DNA from: JADKAV01 sp037045455 | Lineage (GTDB): Bacteria > Actinomycetota > Actinomycetes > S36-B12 > UBA10799 | Direction: 5' to 3' | Assembly: GCA_037045455.1 (NCBI GenBank) | Contig: JBAOIN010000003.1 | Span: forward strand, 434,001 to 498,000 | DNA: 64,000 nt | Part shown: positions 37,160-48,271 of the stretch, one piece after another | Numbering within the stretch: position 1 is the stretch's first letter | How the letters are laid out: every line of letters starts with the position of its first letter | Program-made: the position numbers and the translations under genes | The notes under the pieces: generated by a model | Database searches by the model: none | Seen by the model: only the letters and a program-made list of their open reading frames with translations | What the model was told of the DNA's origin: nothing

Positions 37160-37706
37160 GAGTGCCGCCACTTGATGCCGCAGCCCATGGCCGGCCTGAT
37201 GCGGTTCGTGGCACTGGCTCGCCGTTCAGAGTCAATCGCACCGCCTCCCGCAGTAGATCACCGGTGAGCGGCTGTCCGTTCTTGGGAGAGGAGGCGTCCA
37301 GTGCGCCGCGGTAGGTGAGCCGGCCATCGCTGTCGTACAGGAAGAAGTCGGGCGTGCAGACGGCCCCGAACTCGCGGGCGACGTCTTGCTCGGTGTCGAT
37401 CAGGTAGGGGAAGTTCCACCCAGCCCGCGTCTTCTGGTCGCGCAGTCCCGCCACGTCATCCTCCGGGTACTCGACCGCGTCGTTGCTGCAGATGGCCACC
37501 GCGTGCAAGTCGGGGTTCTCGCCCGCTATGGCCGCAATTTCGCGCTCGACCCACTTCACGTAAGGGCAGTGGTTCGCGCTGAAAACGACGAGCACGGCAC
37601 CGTGCGCGGCGAACTCCCGCAGCGCCACCCGATTGCCGTCCAGATCGGGAAGTTCCGCGTCGGGAAGCGCAGTGCCCAATGGCGTGGGCCCGGACTCGAC
37701 AGCCAT
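37156..37706 (-). CDS. AhpC/TSA-like redoxin, frameshifted near C-terminus
   Basis: Thioredoxin-fold protein of about 182 residues: LPDLDGNRVALREF, then VFSANHCPYVKWVEREI with the reactive Cys, and VCTPDFFLYD. The open frame as written runs 50 residues past the usual end. A +2 change near 37205-37212 restores the family ending MGCGIKWRHS and a stop that overlaps the reductase ATG, which supports the correction. It probably reduces a peroxide or disulfide, perhaps fed by the coupled reductase; that link is inferred. Confidence 0.82.
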
Positions 37707-37890
37707 GTCTTCAGGCTAGTCAAGCGATCTCCTGCGGGTGTCCAACGACTCGCTTCCCGCACCCAATGGCGCCGCCAATTCTGGCGTGAATCGCAATTCC
37801 TGCATCATTCCCGATTGGTCCGTGACAGCCTCTAGCGCTGCGGTGGTCGCAGGCATAGCGTGCTCTTGGCAGACCACTTCTGGAGGGCGC

Positions 37891-40800
37891 ATGAACAAGG
37901 ACCTGGGTTTGGTCGTCACCGCTGTCACGGCGGCGACGGCGGTGGTGGTTGGGATGGGTCTGGCAGACGGCAGGGCAAACGCTCCCGTGGTGGCCGGCCG
38001 GTCGACCCGGCAGATGCCGCGCGCCATCGTGCGCGAGAAACTGCGCGAGGCGCAGGAGAGGAGTTCGCAGGGCGAGCCCAAGGGCGAGTGAGTTCGAGGC
38101 TGAGGGTGAGGGCGCCCGGGAGTCTGAGAACGAGAACCTCGACGGTCCGGCTCAGCAGCAGTACGACCAGCGCGCGTACCCGAAGGGCTACATCAGCACT
38201 GCCCGGGCCGTCGCCGCTCGCCATGCTTACGCGCAACTGCCCGACAGCACTCCCTTGGGTACGTTCCGCAAAGGTACGTCGCACAAGGCGCAGAAAGCCG
38301 ACCTGTCGTCCGACTGGCAGACCCTCGGCCCGGTCAACCCGGTCGTTCCTGCGCCAGTCACCTACACGGGAACCGCGACCAAGAACTCCGGCCGGGTCAC
38401 GGCGCTTCTGGTAGCCCCGACATGTGATCCGGGAGACTGCCAGCTCTGGATGGCGGCCGCAGGCGGGGGAATCTGGCGCACCGATGACGCCACCGCCGCG
38501 GAACCGACCTGGACTGCCCTGGACAACGGACTCACGACGAACACGTTCGGCTCTCTTGCGATGGACCCCAGCGACCCGACGACCATCTATGCCGGATCCG
38601 GTGAACCCAGCGGCTCCTCGGACTCCGAGGCCGGTCTGGGGCTGTTCGTCTCGCACAACTCCGGGGACACGTGGTCCCAGGTGCCTGGTAGCACGGCGGC
38701 GGCCAAGGACCGCTCCATCGCGGCGATCCTGGTCGATCCCAATGACAGCAACAAGCTCTGGATCGGAACGGCGCTGGCCCGGCACGGCTCATCCAGCGTG
38801 AACGGCGGCCGCCGGACCCCGCCGGACGCGCCGGAACTGGGTATCTACAAGAGCACCAATGGCGGCAGTACCTTCACCTTGGACTTCTCGCGTCCTGCGG
38901 ACCCGACCCCACCGGCGACAGGTTCCGACTTCTTCACCGGCGGCGTGCGCCGGCTGGCCTTCGACCCCAACGACGACAGTCAGATCTACGCGTCGATCCA
39001 GGGCTACGGTTTGTATCGCACGGGGAACAGCAACGATGACCCCGGTTGGAACCAGGTGTTCGCCTCGGAATGGGCAGTGGATGCAACGGACCCGGACAAC
39101 CAGGATCCGCTCGGGTCCTTTACGGACTTCGCCCTCGCGGACACAGGCACAAATACACGGATCTACGTGGGGGACACCACCGACGAGTTCAGCGTCGCGA
39201 CGTTCTACACCGGCACGGACGTCGACACCGTGTCCGCGGCCGACCTTCTCTCTGCGCAGACTGCGCTGACCGCCCCCTGGGAGCTCAAGTCCGACGACGA
39301 CATCAGCAATGCGGCCGGTTACAGCTCCTACAACTGGTGCCAGAACGGCCAATGTGGTTACGACGCGTTCATCCAGGTGGACCCCACGGACCCCGACATC
39401 GTCTGGCTGGGCGGGTCGATGGCCTACAACGAACTGGCCGCGTTCGGCGAGAAGCCCATCTCCAACGGCCGCGCGGTCGTGCGATCCACTGATGGCGGTA
39501 CGACCTTCACGGACATGACCAACGACGACCAGGCCGAACCCATCGGCATGCACCCGGACCAGCGCGCTATCGCGCTCAACCCGTCAAAGCCGGCACAGGC
39601 GTTCATCGGCTCCGACGGTGGCATGGTGCGTACCAGCGGCGCTTTCGCCGACCAGAGCGGCGAGTGCGATGCGCGCGCCACGGACTGGGGCTTCACGGCG
39701 GACGAGAAGACGTTCTGCCAGACGGTTCTGGCATCGGTACCCACTCAGATCGACTCGCTCGACACGGGTCTGAACACCCTGCAGTTCCAATCGCTGACCG
39801 CCAACTCGGCAGCGCCGTACACCGACGTGATCGGCGGTACCCAGGACAACGGAACCTGGGCCTGGAACGGCTCCGATGCTGCCGATGCGTGGTTCGAGTC
39901 GGTAGGTGGTGACGGCGGCCAGTCCGGAATCAGTTCGGGCGCGGGCAGCCGCATGCACACCTACTACGGGACCGCGGGTGACGTGAACTTTGACGGCAAC
40001 GATCCGCTCGGGTGGGACTACGTGACTGGTCCCATCGACGCTTCCGGGGAGGCCTCCTCGTTCTACGTGCCGATGATCGCCGACCCCGTGACCAAGGGCA
40101 CCTACTTCATGGGCGCCGAGTCCCTGTGGCGGACCACGGACAGCGGTGGCGACCCCGATCAGCTGGGCACCCAATGCAACGAGTTGAGCGGAACGGGTCC
40201 GTTCGATGACAGTTGCGGGGACTGGGAGCAGGTAGGGCCCACACTGGCGCCGTCCGCCGCTGACTACATCGTGGCGGTTGAGCGCAGTGCCTCGGATGCC
40301 GGCACGATGTGGGCGGGCCTGCGATTTGGCGACCTGTTCGTCAGTTCCAATGCCAATGCCGGACGCAGTCAGGTCAGCTTCACGGAGATCGACACCGCGG
40401 ACACCCCGTCGCGCTTCGTCAGCGGGATCGCGGTCGACCCGGCGAATCCGGACCATGCCTGGATCTCCTACTCCGGTTACAGCGCCTACACTCCCGGCCA
40501 GCCTGGGCACGTCTTCGAGGCGTTCTATGACAAGGGCACCGGGACGGCGACTTTCACTGATCGCAGTTACGACCTGGGTGACCAGCCCGTGACGGACGTC
40601 GCGGTCGACTGGAAGACCGGGGACGTCTACGCATCGACCGACTTCGGCGTGACTCGCCTTGCCAGTGGAGCGACTGCGTGGTCCACGGTTGCTTCCGGCC
40701 TGCCTCCGGTGGCCACATATGGGCTCACCATGGACCCCGGCGCCCGCGTCGTCTACGCCGCCACCCATGGTCGCGGGGCCTACCGTGTGGCCCTGGATCC

Positions 40801-41585
40801 GGTAGCGCTGATCTCCGGATCGAAGACGGGCGTCACCGGCCAGCGACTCGAGTTCGACAGTGCCGGCTCGGCCGGGTACCAGGGCACGAAGGTGCTGTGG
40901 ACCTTCCCGGACGGCACGACAGCCACGACGCCGACGGCGGGTTACACGCCGACAACGACGGGTGCGCAGCCGGTGACGCTGGCGATCACGGATGGCAATG
41001 GCACGACTGTCACCGCTTCGCAGACGGTGACCGTGACGGCCGCGGCGCAGGCCCTGACGCCCTCATTCGGGCCGGTGAAGGGCACGGCGGGTGGGTTCAC
41101 CGTGCAGGTGACGAACTTCGATGCCGCTTTCACGCTGGGGCGTGACGTCCACCGCCGGCAAGGCGAAGATCAGTGACTCGGGGCTGGTAACTGTCAGCGG
41201 GCTCAAGCCGGGCAAGTCGGCAACAGTGACGGTGACGACCTCGCGCGGCGGATACCCGCAGGGTTCCGCATCCGTGACCGGTTCCTCCCTCAAGCAGTGC
41301 AAGCTCACGGTGAAGGCCAAGAAGTCGTCCTACCGGTTGCGCGAGGACAGCACTGTGAAACTGGTCAAGAAGGCCACGACCGGCAAGGGCTGCAAGGTCA
41401 CCGCGAAGGTGAAGAAGACCAAGCTCACGGGCAACGCCAAGGTGTCGGCGAGCAAGGGTGCCAAGAAGTCGTTGCGGGTCACCGTCGACCGCGGTCGGGT
41501 CAAGATCACCGCGACCTACCGGGCGTCCGGGAAGGCCTATGCCGACCGGACCTGGAACCGGAGCTGGCGCTCGGCCAAGGGATAA
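37891..41585 (+). CDS. Very large secreted BNR/sortilin-type beta-propeller protein with PKD and basic C-terminal domains, two frameshifts
   Basis: About 1,230 residues. ATG 37891 (GGAGGG upstream) gives a signal-like segment LVVTAVTAATAVVVGMGLA. An extra T at 38089 makes a false TGA; removal reads GEFEAEGEG on into the main frame. The body has repeated propeller blades of Asp-box type (LGIYKSTNGGSTFTL, VVRSTDGGTTFTDM, LWRTTDSGG, WSTVASGLPP). A PKD-like domain follows (VLWTFPDGTTATT), then after an extra C at 41135 a Lys-rich beta domain. Exported; may bind or cleave glycans, but no catalytic residues can be named. Confidence 0.8.
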
Positions 41586-41630
41586 GTGCCTAGGGAGACA
41601 CCCAGCGTTGCAGTGACGTCGGGGTCGGCC

Positions 41631-41719
41631 GATTCGTGAGCATTCCGGGCATCCGTTAGCCGCACGGGCGGGTATTCGCCGCCCCGCATGCTAACCGATG
41701 CCCGGCGTGCTCACCGATC
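41631..41719. repeat. Four-motif palindrome element, copy 3
   Basis: GTGAG 41636, GTTAG 41655, CTAAC 41691, CTCAC 41710: 19 bp apart in each arm. The outer pair uses the GTGAG form and the inner pair GTTAG, matched in both arms. 89 bp, between the convergent propeller and parC genes. Confidence 0.9.
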
Positions 41720-41737
41720 CGCAATCAGCCCGGCTCC

Positions 41738-44156
41738 TCAGCCGAACAGCACGCCCTCGATGATCTCTGGCGGGGGAGCGGCGGCGCCCACAAGAACCTT
41801 CGCCGCCGGACTCGGGGTGCCCGATGCGTCCCGGCGGTCGTCGAGTTCTGGCAATGGCAGGGGCTTGCCGCCCGGGGAGCAGGCCAGCGGGGTAGTGCCG
41901 ATGAAGCCGCCGAGTAACGCGCTCTCCGCGGCGAGCAGGCGGTGGCAGCGTACCCCGACGCCGTCGCGGCCGGTCCGCGGGAACGCCTCGAGCGCCGTGA
42001 CCTTCACGCTGCTGGCCGCGGCACCCTTGCCCGCAACCGTCACCACCAACGACGCCGGTGAGCCCGTCCCAGCGGCAACGACACGGGCATCCGCCTTGAG
42101 CTTCATGCCGGCCACGCCACGGGCGCCGGGGCCCTGCACGGGGACCGTGTCGAGCGCCGACCGCAGCAACTGGCCGGCGGAACTCAGAAAGACCAGATCG
42201 TCGTCGGGTTGGGCGACCACGGCGGCTACCAGCGCGTCCTTGGCATCGAGTGCCATCACCTGCCGTGCGCCCGCTTCGAGTTCCAACCGCTTGGCCTTAC
42301 CCAAGGCGGTGACCAGCGCGATCGTCGCGCCGAACGGCACGACGCCAACAACCTCGACATCGGCCGGCACATGCAGGAATTCCCGCAGTCCCACGGTGGC
42401 TTTCAACGAAGGCGAGTCGGCTGTGTCCGGGCACGGTGGGCAGATCGACCACGTCGAGGGGCATCACCTGCGCATCGCTCAGCACGACCGCTACCTGTCC
42501 ACGAGTAGTGGCCGGAACCAGAGCCAGTAGCGCGTCGTGGGTGACCCGCTTGCTGCCCGCCCGCGGCAGTTCTGCGCCACCGGTGCGCGCAGCCATGCCG
42601 GTCACCGACACCAGCACGTGGCAGGGCTCGTCGGGGACCTCGAGGTCGGCGGCCGCCGGCGCCGGACCGGCCGAGTCGAGCAGTGCGGTACGACGGGCAT
42701 CGCCGAACCGCTCGGCCACGTCAGCCAACTCGGTGTCCAGGGTCGACCGCAGAACGTCCTCGCTGCCCAGCAGTTCCTCAAGACTGGCGATGGTGGCCAG
42801 CAACTCGTCGCGCTCGGACTCCAGCTCGATCCGGGAGAACTTCGTGAGCCGGCGCAGCGGCATGTCCAGGATGTAGGTCGCCTGCTCGGCGGACAGGTCG
42901 AACACGCTCATCAGCCGTTCCTTGGCCGCGGCGGCGTCGTCACTGCTGCGGATGACCTGGATGACCTCGTCGATGTCCAGGATCGCGATGAGCAGGCCCT
43001 CGACCAGGTGCAGGCGAGTGCGCGCCTTCTTCAGGCGGAACTCACTGCGCCGCCGGATGACTTCGCGCCGGTGATCGAGGAACACCTGCAACAGTTCCCG
43101 CAGTCCGAGCGTCTTCGGGGCGCCGTCCACCAGCGCCACGGCGTTGATGGTGAAGTTGTCCTCCAGCGGTGTCAGCCGGTACAGGTCCGCGAGTACGGCC
43201 TCGGGGTTGAACCCGCTCTTGACCTCAATCACCAAGCGGGTGCCCTGCTCGCCGTCGGACAGGTCGGTGACGGCCGAAACGCCGGCGATCTTCTTGGAGT
43301 TGTGCAGTTCCTTGATCTTCTCGATGATCCGCTCGGCGCCGACGTTGTAGGGCAGTTCCGTGACCACGATGCCGCGCTTGCGGGGGGTGAGCGCCTCGAT
43401 CTGCGCGGTGGCCCGGATCTTGAACGATCCGCGCCCGGACTCGTAGGCCTCCCGGATCCCGTCCAGGCCGATGATCCGCCCGCCGCTGGGCAGGTCAGGC
43501 CCGGGGACGAAGCGCATCAGCGTTTCGAGTCCCGCGTTCGGGTGCTTCAGCAGATGGCGGGCGGCGGCGACCACTTCGGTGAGATTGTGCGGAGCCATGT
43601 TGGTGGCCATGCCGACCGCGATGCCAGTCGTTCCGTTGACCAGCAGCGCTGGGATGGCGGCCGGCAGCACCTCGGGCTGGACTTCCCGGCCGTCGTAGTT
43701 CGGCACGAAGTCCACGACGTCCTCGTCGATCGCCTCGAGCATGGCCCGCGCGGCCGGGGCCAGGCGGCACTCGGTGTAGCGCATGGCGGCCGGGCCGTCG
43801 TCGGGGGAGCCGAAGTTGCCATGGCCGTCGATGAACGGCAGGCGCATGGTGAACGGCTGGGCCATGCGGACCAGCGCGTCGTAGATCGCCGACTCGCCGT
43901 GCGGGTGCAGGCGGCCCATCACCTCGCCGACGACCCGGGCGCTCTTCACGTGGCCGCGGTCGGGCCACAGGCTCATCTGGCCCATTTGATAGAGGATGCG
44001 GCGCTGCACGGGTTTCAGACCGTCGCGGGCGTCGGGCAGCGCCCGGGAGTAGATGACTGAGTAGGCGTAGGTGAGGAAGGACGACTTCATCTCGACAGCG
44101 ACGTCGACGTCGGTGACGTGCCCGTCGTCTTCAGGGATGAGAGTGCCCGCAGCCAT
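41738..44156 (-). CDS. parC: Type IIA topoisomerase subunit A (ParC/GyrA-like), one frameshift
   Basis: DNA-cleaving subunit, 805 residues after correction. From ATG 44156 (GAGG 6 bp upstream): MKSSFLTYAYSVIYSRALPDARDGLKPVQRRILY, the quinolone-resistance region with LHPHGESAIYDALVRMAQ, catalytic Tyr in AAMRYTECRL, and GIAVGMATNMAPHN. The C-terminal pinwheel (FLHVPADVEVVGVVPFG onward) is reached after one extra base at about 42428; removal joins LPTVP to DTADSPSLKATVGL. The C-terminal domain lacks an obvious GyrA box, in line with ParC. Partner: the 32311 gene. Confidence 0.92.
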
Positions 44157-44284
44157 GTGCCTCATTCTCACTTACCGGCCGGTGCTGGACGGGAGGGGGC
44201 GGGTGCGTGTTGACGCCGCGTTCTGCCCGGACTTGCACCTACGTCCGCGGGTCGCTCGCAAGGTGAGCATCAGGCAGGCTTGCC

Positions 44285-44316
44285 GTTGATAGACAACTGC
44301 GCCGGAATCTCACAAC
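44285..44316 (-). repeat. Second repeat family, partial copy d
   Basis: On + it shares GATAGACAAC with copy c, followed by TGCGCC and later TCTCACAAC, but the parts are rearranged compared with the other copies. It lies in the leader between the 50-residue gene and parC. Confidence 0.4.
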
Positions 44317-44359
44317 CGCCTCCCGAGGGTGTGCAGAAATCCGAATCAGCGCGTACCGT

Positions 44360-44512
44360 TCAGGCGGCGGACTCGATCAGCGCCCGGATCCGGTCGGAGA
44401 TGCAGTTCAGATCTGCAGTCAGGTTGTCCCGCAAGAACGGGTCGTCGGTGTTGGCAATGCGGTCGGCCAGTAGGGCCTCACGCTTGCGCAGAAGGTCCAG
44501 ATCAGCAGTCAT
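44360..44512 (-). CDS. 50-residue coiled-coil-like small protein
   Basis: ATG 44512 has a strong ribosome site (GGAGGTGTGAC then ATG). The protein begins MTADLDLLRKREALLADRI and ends RIRALIESAA. Leu/Ile recur at heptad-like spacing, with many charged residues, suggesting a helical hairpin or coiled coil. It lies 203 bp upstream of parC on the same strand and is divergent from the acetyltransferase fusion gene. No family recognised; too short for most automatic callers. Confidence 0.7.
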   Translation of the reverse strand: MTADLDLLRKREALLADRIANTDDPFLRDNLTADLNCISDRIRALIESAA

Positions 44513-44613
44513 GTCACACCTCCGTATGTCTTGCGGTTACTCGACCTGTGGGTTCTATCGGCCAGAAGGAGTATGCATATAAGTACCGTTCTGTGCAATT
44601 CGACGCGCACAAG

Positions 44614-44625
44614 ACCGGTACCGGT
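44614..44625. promoter_or_regulatory. ACCGGT tandem palindrome
   Basis: ACCGGTACCGGT is both a 12-bp palindrome and a direct repeat of ACCGGT. It sits 25 bp before the fusion gene start, in the divergent spacer with the 50-residue gene. An AT-rich patch (TATGCATATAAG, about 44572-44583) nearby may be promoter. Confidence 0.4.
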
Positions 44626-44650
44626 TCCTCCGGCCGATAGCGTTAGGTGC

Positions 44651-47344
44651 ATGACGTCTGCCCCGGAATTTCCGGCGTATCCCGAACATTGGGAAGCTGA
44701 CGTCATACTGCGCGACGGACGGATCTGTCACATCCGCCCGATCCGTCCCGAGGACTCCGACGCGCTTGCCGCCTTTCACGAAAGCTTGTCCGCCGAAACC
44801 ATTTACTACCGGTTCTTCGCGCCCTACCCGAAGCTAACAGAGAAGGATTTGCACCGGTTCACCCACGTCGATCATGTGGACCGGGTCGCCTTCATCGCCC
44901 TGGCCGACGGCCGCATCATCGGGGTCGGCCGTTACGACCGGATCGACCGCGCCACCGCCGAGATCGCGTTCGTCATCCACGACGAACACCAGGGCCGTGG
45001 TTTGGGTTCCATCCTGCTCGAACATCTGGCCGTTGCCGCCCGCGAACACGGCATCACACGATTCGAGGCCGAGGTGTTGCCAACGAACCGGCGCATGTTG
45101 GCCACGTTCGAAGAGGCGGGATACAAGCCGACCCGGGCGATGGACGAGGGCGTTGTGAAGCTGCACTTCGACATCAGTCCCACCGAGTCCTCCCGGGAGG
45201 TTATGCAGGCGCGCGAGCAGCGTGCCGAGGCTCGCTCGATCCGATCGCTGCTGGCTCCTCGGGCGGTAGCACTGGTCGGCGCCAGCCGCCGGGAGGGCAC
45301 GATCGGCAACACCCTGCTGCACAACCTGCGCAAAGCCGAGTTCGGCGGGCCGCTGCTGGCCGTGCATCCCGAGGTCGACGAGATCGCTGGCGTGCCCTGC
45401 TATCGCAGCCTGGCCGAGGCGCCCGGTCCGATCGATCTGGCTGTCATCGCCGTGCCAGCCGACCAGGTTCTGGACGCGATCGCGGACTGTGGCAAGGCAC
45501 GGGTGCGCGGGGCGGTCGTGGTCTCGTCCGGCTTCGGGGAGACCGGCCGGGCCGAGGGCAGACGCTTGCAACGCGACCTCATCGCACACGCCCGCGTCAA
45601 CGGTCTTCGCATCATCGGGCCGAATGCGCTGGGCATCATCAACACCGACCCGCACGTGCAGCTCAACGCCAGCCTGGTGCCGGACCTGCCTGCCCGTGGC
45701 CGCCTCGGTTTCTTCGCCCAGTCGGGTGCGCTGGGGGTCTCCCTGCTCAACCAGGCAACCGAACGCGGCCTCGGGGTGTCGGTCTTCGTCTCCGCCGGCA
45801 ACCGGGTCGACGTGTCGGCCAACGACCTGTTGCAGTTCTGGGAGGACGACGACACCACCTCGATGGTGCTGCTGTACCTGGAAAGCATCGGCAACCCGCG
45901 CAAGTTCACCCGGGTCGCGCGGCGGCTTGGCGCTCACAAACCGATCGTGGCTGTGCGATCCGGTCGCAGTACGCAGTCGCTGCCGCTGGGTCACACCGTG
46001 CGCCGCACCGCGCTGCCTCCGCAGGCGATCGATGCCGTGTTCGACCAAGCCGGCGTGATGCAGGTCGACACGCTGGGTGAGTTGTTCGACGTGGCCAGCC
46101 TGCTGTGCTTGCAACCGCTGCCCAAAGGCCGCCGGGTGGCGGTGATCGGCAACAGTGACGCGCTCGGGGTGCTGACCGCGGATGCCTGCGAAGCCAGCGG
46201 GTTGGCCGTCGCGGGCGAACCGCTGCTGATCGGGCACGCCAGTACAGTCGAGGATCTGGTTGCTGCGGTGGGAGCGGCGATCGAGAGCCCCGACTCCGAC
46301 GCCGTGATCGTGTTGCACGTGCCGGTGTTGCGCGGCCAGAATCCGCAGTTCGCCGAAGCCCTGCGGCGGCTGGCGGAGACCTCGACGAAGCCCGTCCTCG
46401 GCGTCTTCATGGCCTCCGACGAGAGTCGTCGCGTCATCGCCGTTGACGGTCCGCACGGCTTGCCCGGCCGCGGATCCATCCCGGTGTTCCACGAGGTGGA
46501 GCCGGCCGTCAAGGCACTGTCCACGCTGGTGGACTACTCGCGCTGGCTGGACACCCCGCGCGGAACGGTTCCGCAACTACCGGATGTGGCCAGCGAGAAG
46601 GCCCGGGTTGTCATGCGGACGATCCGGGAGAAGGCGGTCACGGGGCACGGTGAGCAGACGCTGGTGCCGGTTGATTACGAGGACCTGCAGGCACTCCTGA
46701 ACTGCTACGGCATCCGCCTGTGGGACTCCCATGTCGTGACCAGCGAGGCCCAGGCGGTCACGGTTGCCGAGCAGGTCGGCTATCCAGTCATTCTGAAAAC
46801 GGTGCACCCGGGTCTGGCGCACCGTCCGGACCTGGGCGGGGTGCGGATCAACTTGGAGAACGAGGCGGCGGTGCGCACCGGGTACTTGAGCCTGGTCGCC
46901 ACCCTGCCGGCCGAGGCGCAGAAGCGACTGGTCCTGCAGCAACAGGCACCTGCCGGCATCCCTGTCATTGTGGAGAAGCGGGAGGATGCACTGTTCGGTC
47001 CGGTGGTGTCGTTCGGTCTGGCCGGGGACGTGCCGCGGTTGCTGGAGGATCGCGGCTATCGGATCCCACCGCTGACCGACCGGGACGTCGACGACCTCAT
47101 CAAGGCGCCGAAAGCCGCACCGCTGCTATTCGGATATCGCAACGCCCCGCCGGTGGACGTTCAACTGCTCGCGGGCCTGATCCACCGGATCGGGCAACTG
47201 GCAGACGATCTTCCCGAGATCACGCGGCTGGAACTGAACCCGGTGATCGCGGCGGGCCGGGCGCTCTCCGTGGTCGGGGCAGCGGCCTGGAGTGGACCGG
47301 CCATGATCCGGGCTGATCTGGAAGCGCGCCGACTGCCTGGCTGA
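44651..47344 (+). CDS. GNAT acetyltransferase fused to NDP-forming acyl-CoA synthetase (Pat-type protein lysine acetyltransferase)
   Basis: 897-residue fusion, intact. Domains: N-terminal GNAT (residues 20-175; acetyl-CoA loop EHQGRGLGSILLEHL), CoA-binding (VALVGASRREGTIGN), succinyl-CoA ligase-like (GFFAQSGALGVSLL), then ATP-grasp (VGYPVILKTVHPG and the LELNPVIAAG end). The GNAT-first order is that of the Streptomyces PatA type; E. coli PatZ is the reverse. Such enzymes acetylate and switch off acetyl-CoA synthetase and other proteins. The active-site His of the ligase part is not evident, so that half is probably regulatory, as in PatZ. ATG 44651; a few bases upstream read GCGTTAGGTGC. Confidence 0.9.
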   Translation: MTSAPEFPAYPEHWEADVILRDGRICHIRPIRPEDSDALAAFHESLSAETIYYRFFAPYPKLTEKDLHRFTHVDHVDRVAFIALADGRIIGVGRYDRIDRATAEIAFVIHDEHQGRGLGSILLEHLAVAAREHGITRFEAEVLPTNRRMLATFEEAGYKPTRAMDEGVVKLHFDISPTESSREVMQAREQRAEARSIRSLLAPRAVALVGASRREGTIGNTLLHNLRKAEFGGPLLAVHPEVDEIAGVPCYRSLAEAPGPIDLAVIAVPADQVLDAIADCGKARVRGAVVVSSGFGETGRAEGRRLQRDLIAHARVNGLRIIGPNALGIINTDPHVQLNASLVPDLPARGRLGFFAQSGALGVSLLNQATERGLGVSVFVSAGNRVDVSANDLLQFWEDDDTTSMVLLYLESIGNPRKFTRVARRLGAHKPIVAVRSGRSTQSLPLGHTVRRTALPPQAIDAVFDQAGVMQVDTLGELFDVASLLCLQPLPKGRRVAVIGNSDALGVLTADACEASGLAVAGEPLLIGHASTVEDLVAAVGAAIESPDSDAVIVLHVPVLRGQNPQFAEALRRLAETSTKPVLGVFMASDESRRVIAVDGPHGLPGRGSIPVFHEVEPAVKALSTLVDYSRWLDTPRGTVPQLPDVASEKARVVMRTIREKAVTGHGEQTLVPVDYEDLQALLNCYGIRLWDSHVVTSEAQAVTVAEQVGYPVILKTVHPGLAHRPDLGGVRINLENEAAVRTGYLSLVATLPAEAQKRLVLQQQAPAGIPVIVEKREDALFGPVVSFGLAGDVPRLLEDRGYRIPPLTDRDVDDLIKAPKAAPLLFGYRNAPPVDVQLLAGLIHRIGQLADDLPEITRLELNPVIAAGRALSVVGAAAWSGPAMIRADLEARRLPG

Positions 47345-47350
47345 GCGCTG

Positions 47351-47429
47351 CAGATGTGAGCGATGCGCCTCAGATGCGAGCGATGAGCACGGAGCCGATT
47401 GCTCACATCTGGGGTGGATTGCTCGCATC
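47351..47429. repeat. Four-motif palindrome element, variant copy 4
   Basis: GTGAG 47356 and GCGAG 47376 against CTCAC 47402 and CTCGC 47422. Here the spacing is 20 bp, and it is 20 bp in both arms. The arm sequence (GATGTGAGCGAT and GATGCGAGCGAT units) differs from the other copies but still pairs. It lies between two genes on the same strand. Confidence 0.75.
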
Positions 47430-47491
47430 CTCTCCGACCGAGTCGGGGTGGTTCACCACCCACACCGCAGGCCCGTCGCTGAAGTGTCAAG

Positions 47492-48082
47492 ATGGGTGGC
47501 ATGGCGACACCGGTTCCGGCCCGACCCGGGCTGCGGGAGGCGATCGAACGCACTGGGTACTACCCGGTCGTGGTGCAGGACGTCCTCGATGGCGCGCTTG
47601 CCACCGAAGAGGTGCGGGACTTCATCGTCCAGCACGAAACCACCTTCGACCGCGCTGACGAGATTCGCCGGCACATCACGGTGCTGCTGCTGACCGACAC
47701 CCGTCTGCTGGTGGTGCACGTGGATGAACACAGCGACGGTCTGCCAGCGGGCAGCGTGCAAGCCAGTTCCGCCACGGAGTCGGTGCCATTGGGTCTGATC
47801 GGCCCGGTCGTGGTGCAGCGAGTTGTAGACAACCCCGCCCATTTCCGGTCTGGCGACCTGCCGAGCGAAGTTGTGCTGACGGTCAATTGGGGCAGCATCA
47901 GCCGGGTGGATCTGGAACCAGCGACCTGTGGTGACCCGCAGTGCGAAGCCGATCACGGGTACACGGGCACGCTGGCCGTCGACGACTGGAGCCTGCGCGT
48001 GTCGCGGGCTGCGGATGGCGACGATGTCGTTGAGGCAACACTGCGGTTCGCCGGGTCGTTGATCGCCCGCACATCAGGCTGA
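47492..48082 (+). CDS. DUF5998 family protein
   Basis: Actinobacterial DUF5998 protein, 196 residues (or 193 from ATG 47501). Segments such as LREAIERTGYYPVVVQDVLD, LLTDTRLLVVHVDEH and WGSISRVDLEPATCGDPQCEADHGY are typical. It follows the Pat-type gene, as I recall in Streptomyces. Mostly beta, soluble. Function unknown. The 189 bp after it hold no feature I can support. Confidence 0.8.
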   Translation: MGGMATPVPARPGLREAIERTGYYPVVVQDVLDGALATEEVRDFIVQHETTFDRADEIRRHITVLLLTDTRLLVVHVDEHSDGLPAGSVQASSATESVPLGLIGPVVVQRVVDNPAHFRSGDLPSEVVLTVNWGSISRVDLEPATCGDPQCEADHGYTGTLAVDDWSLRVSRAADGDDVVEATLRFAGSLIARTSG

Positions 48083-48271
48083 GCCGACTGCCCCCTCGGC
48101 ACAAAGGCCAAACGCGCAACCTCGGACGATGCTGGGCTTTCACCTTTGGGCCGCTACGCCCGTGGCTCTGGAAGCAATGATCACGCTGTGTCCTGCGCGA
48201 AACGTAGCGTGGTCCGGCAGTGCGCCAAGCTTAGGCGGGTTGCAGTCGGGACATGAACAATGAGCGGTTTC

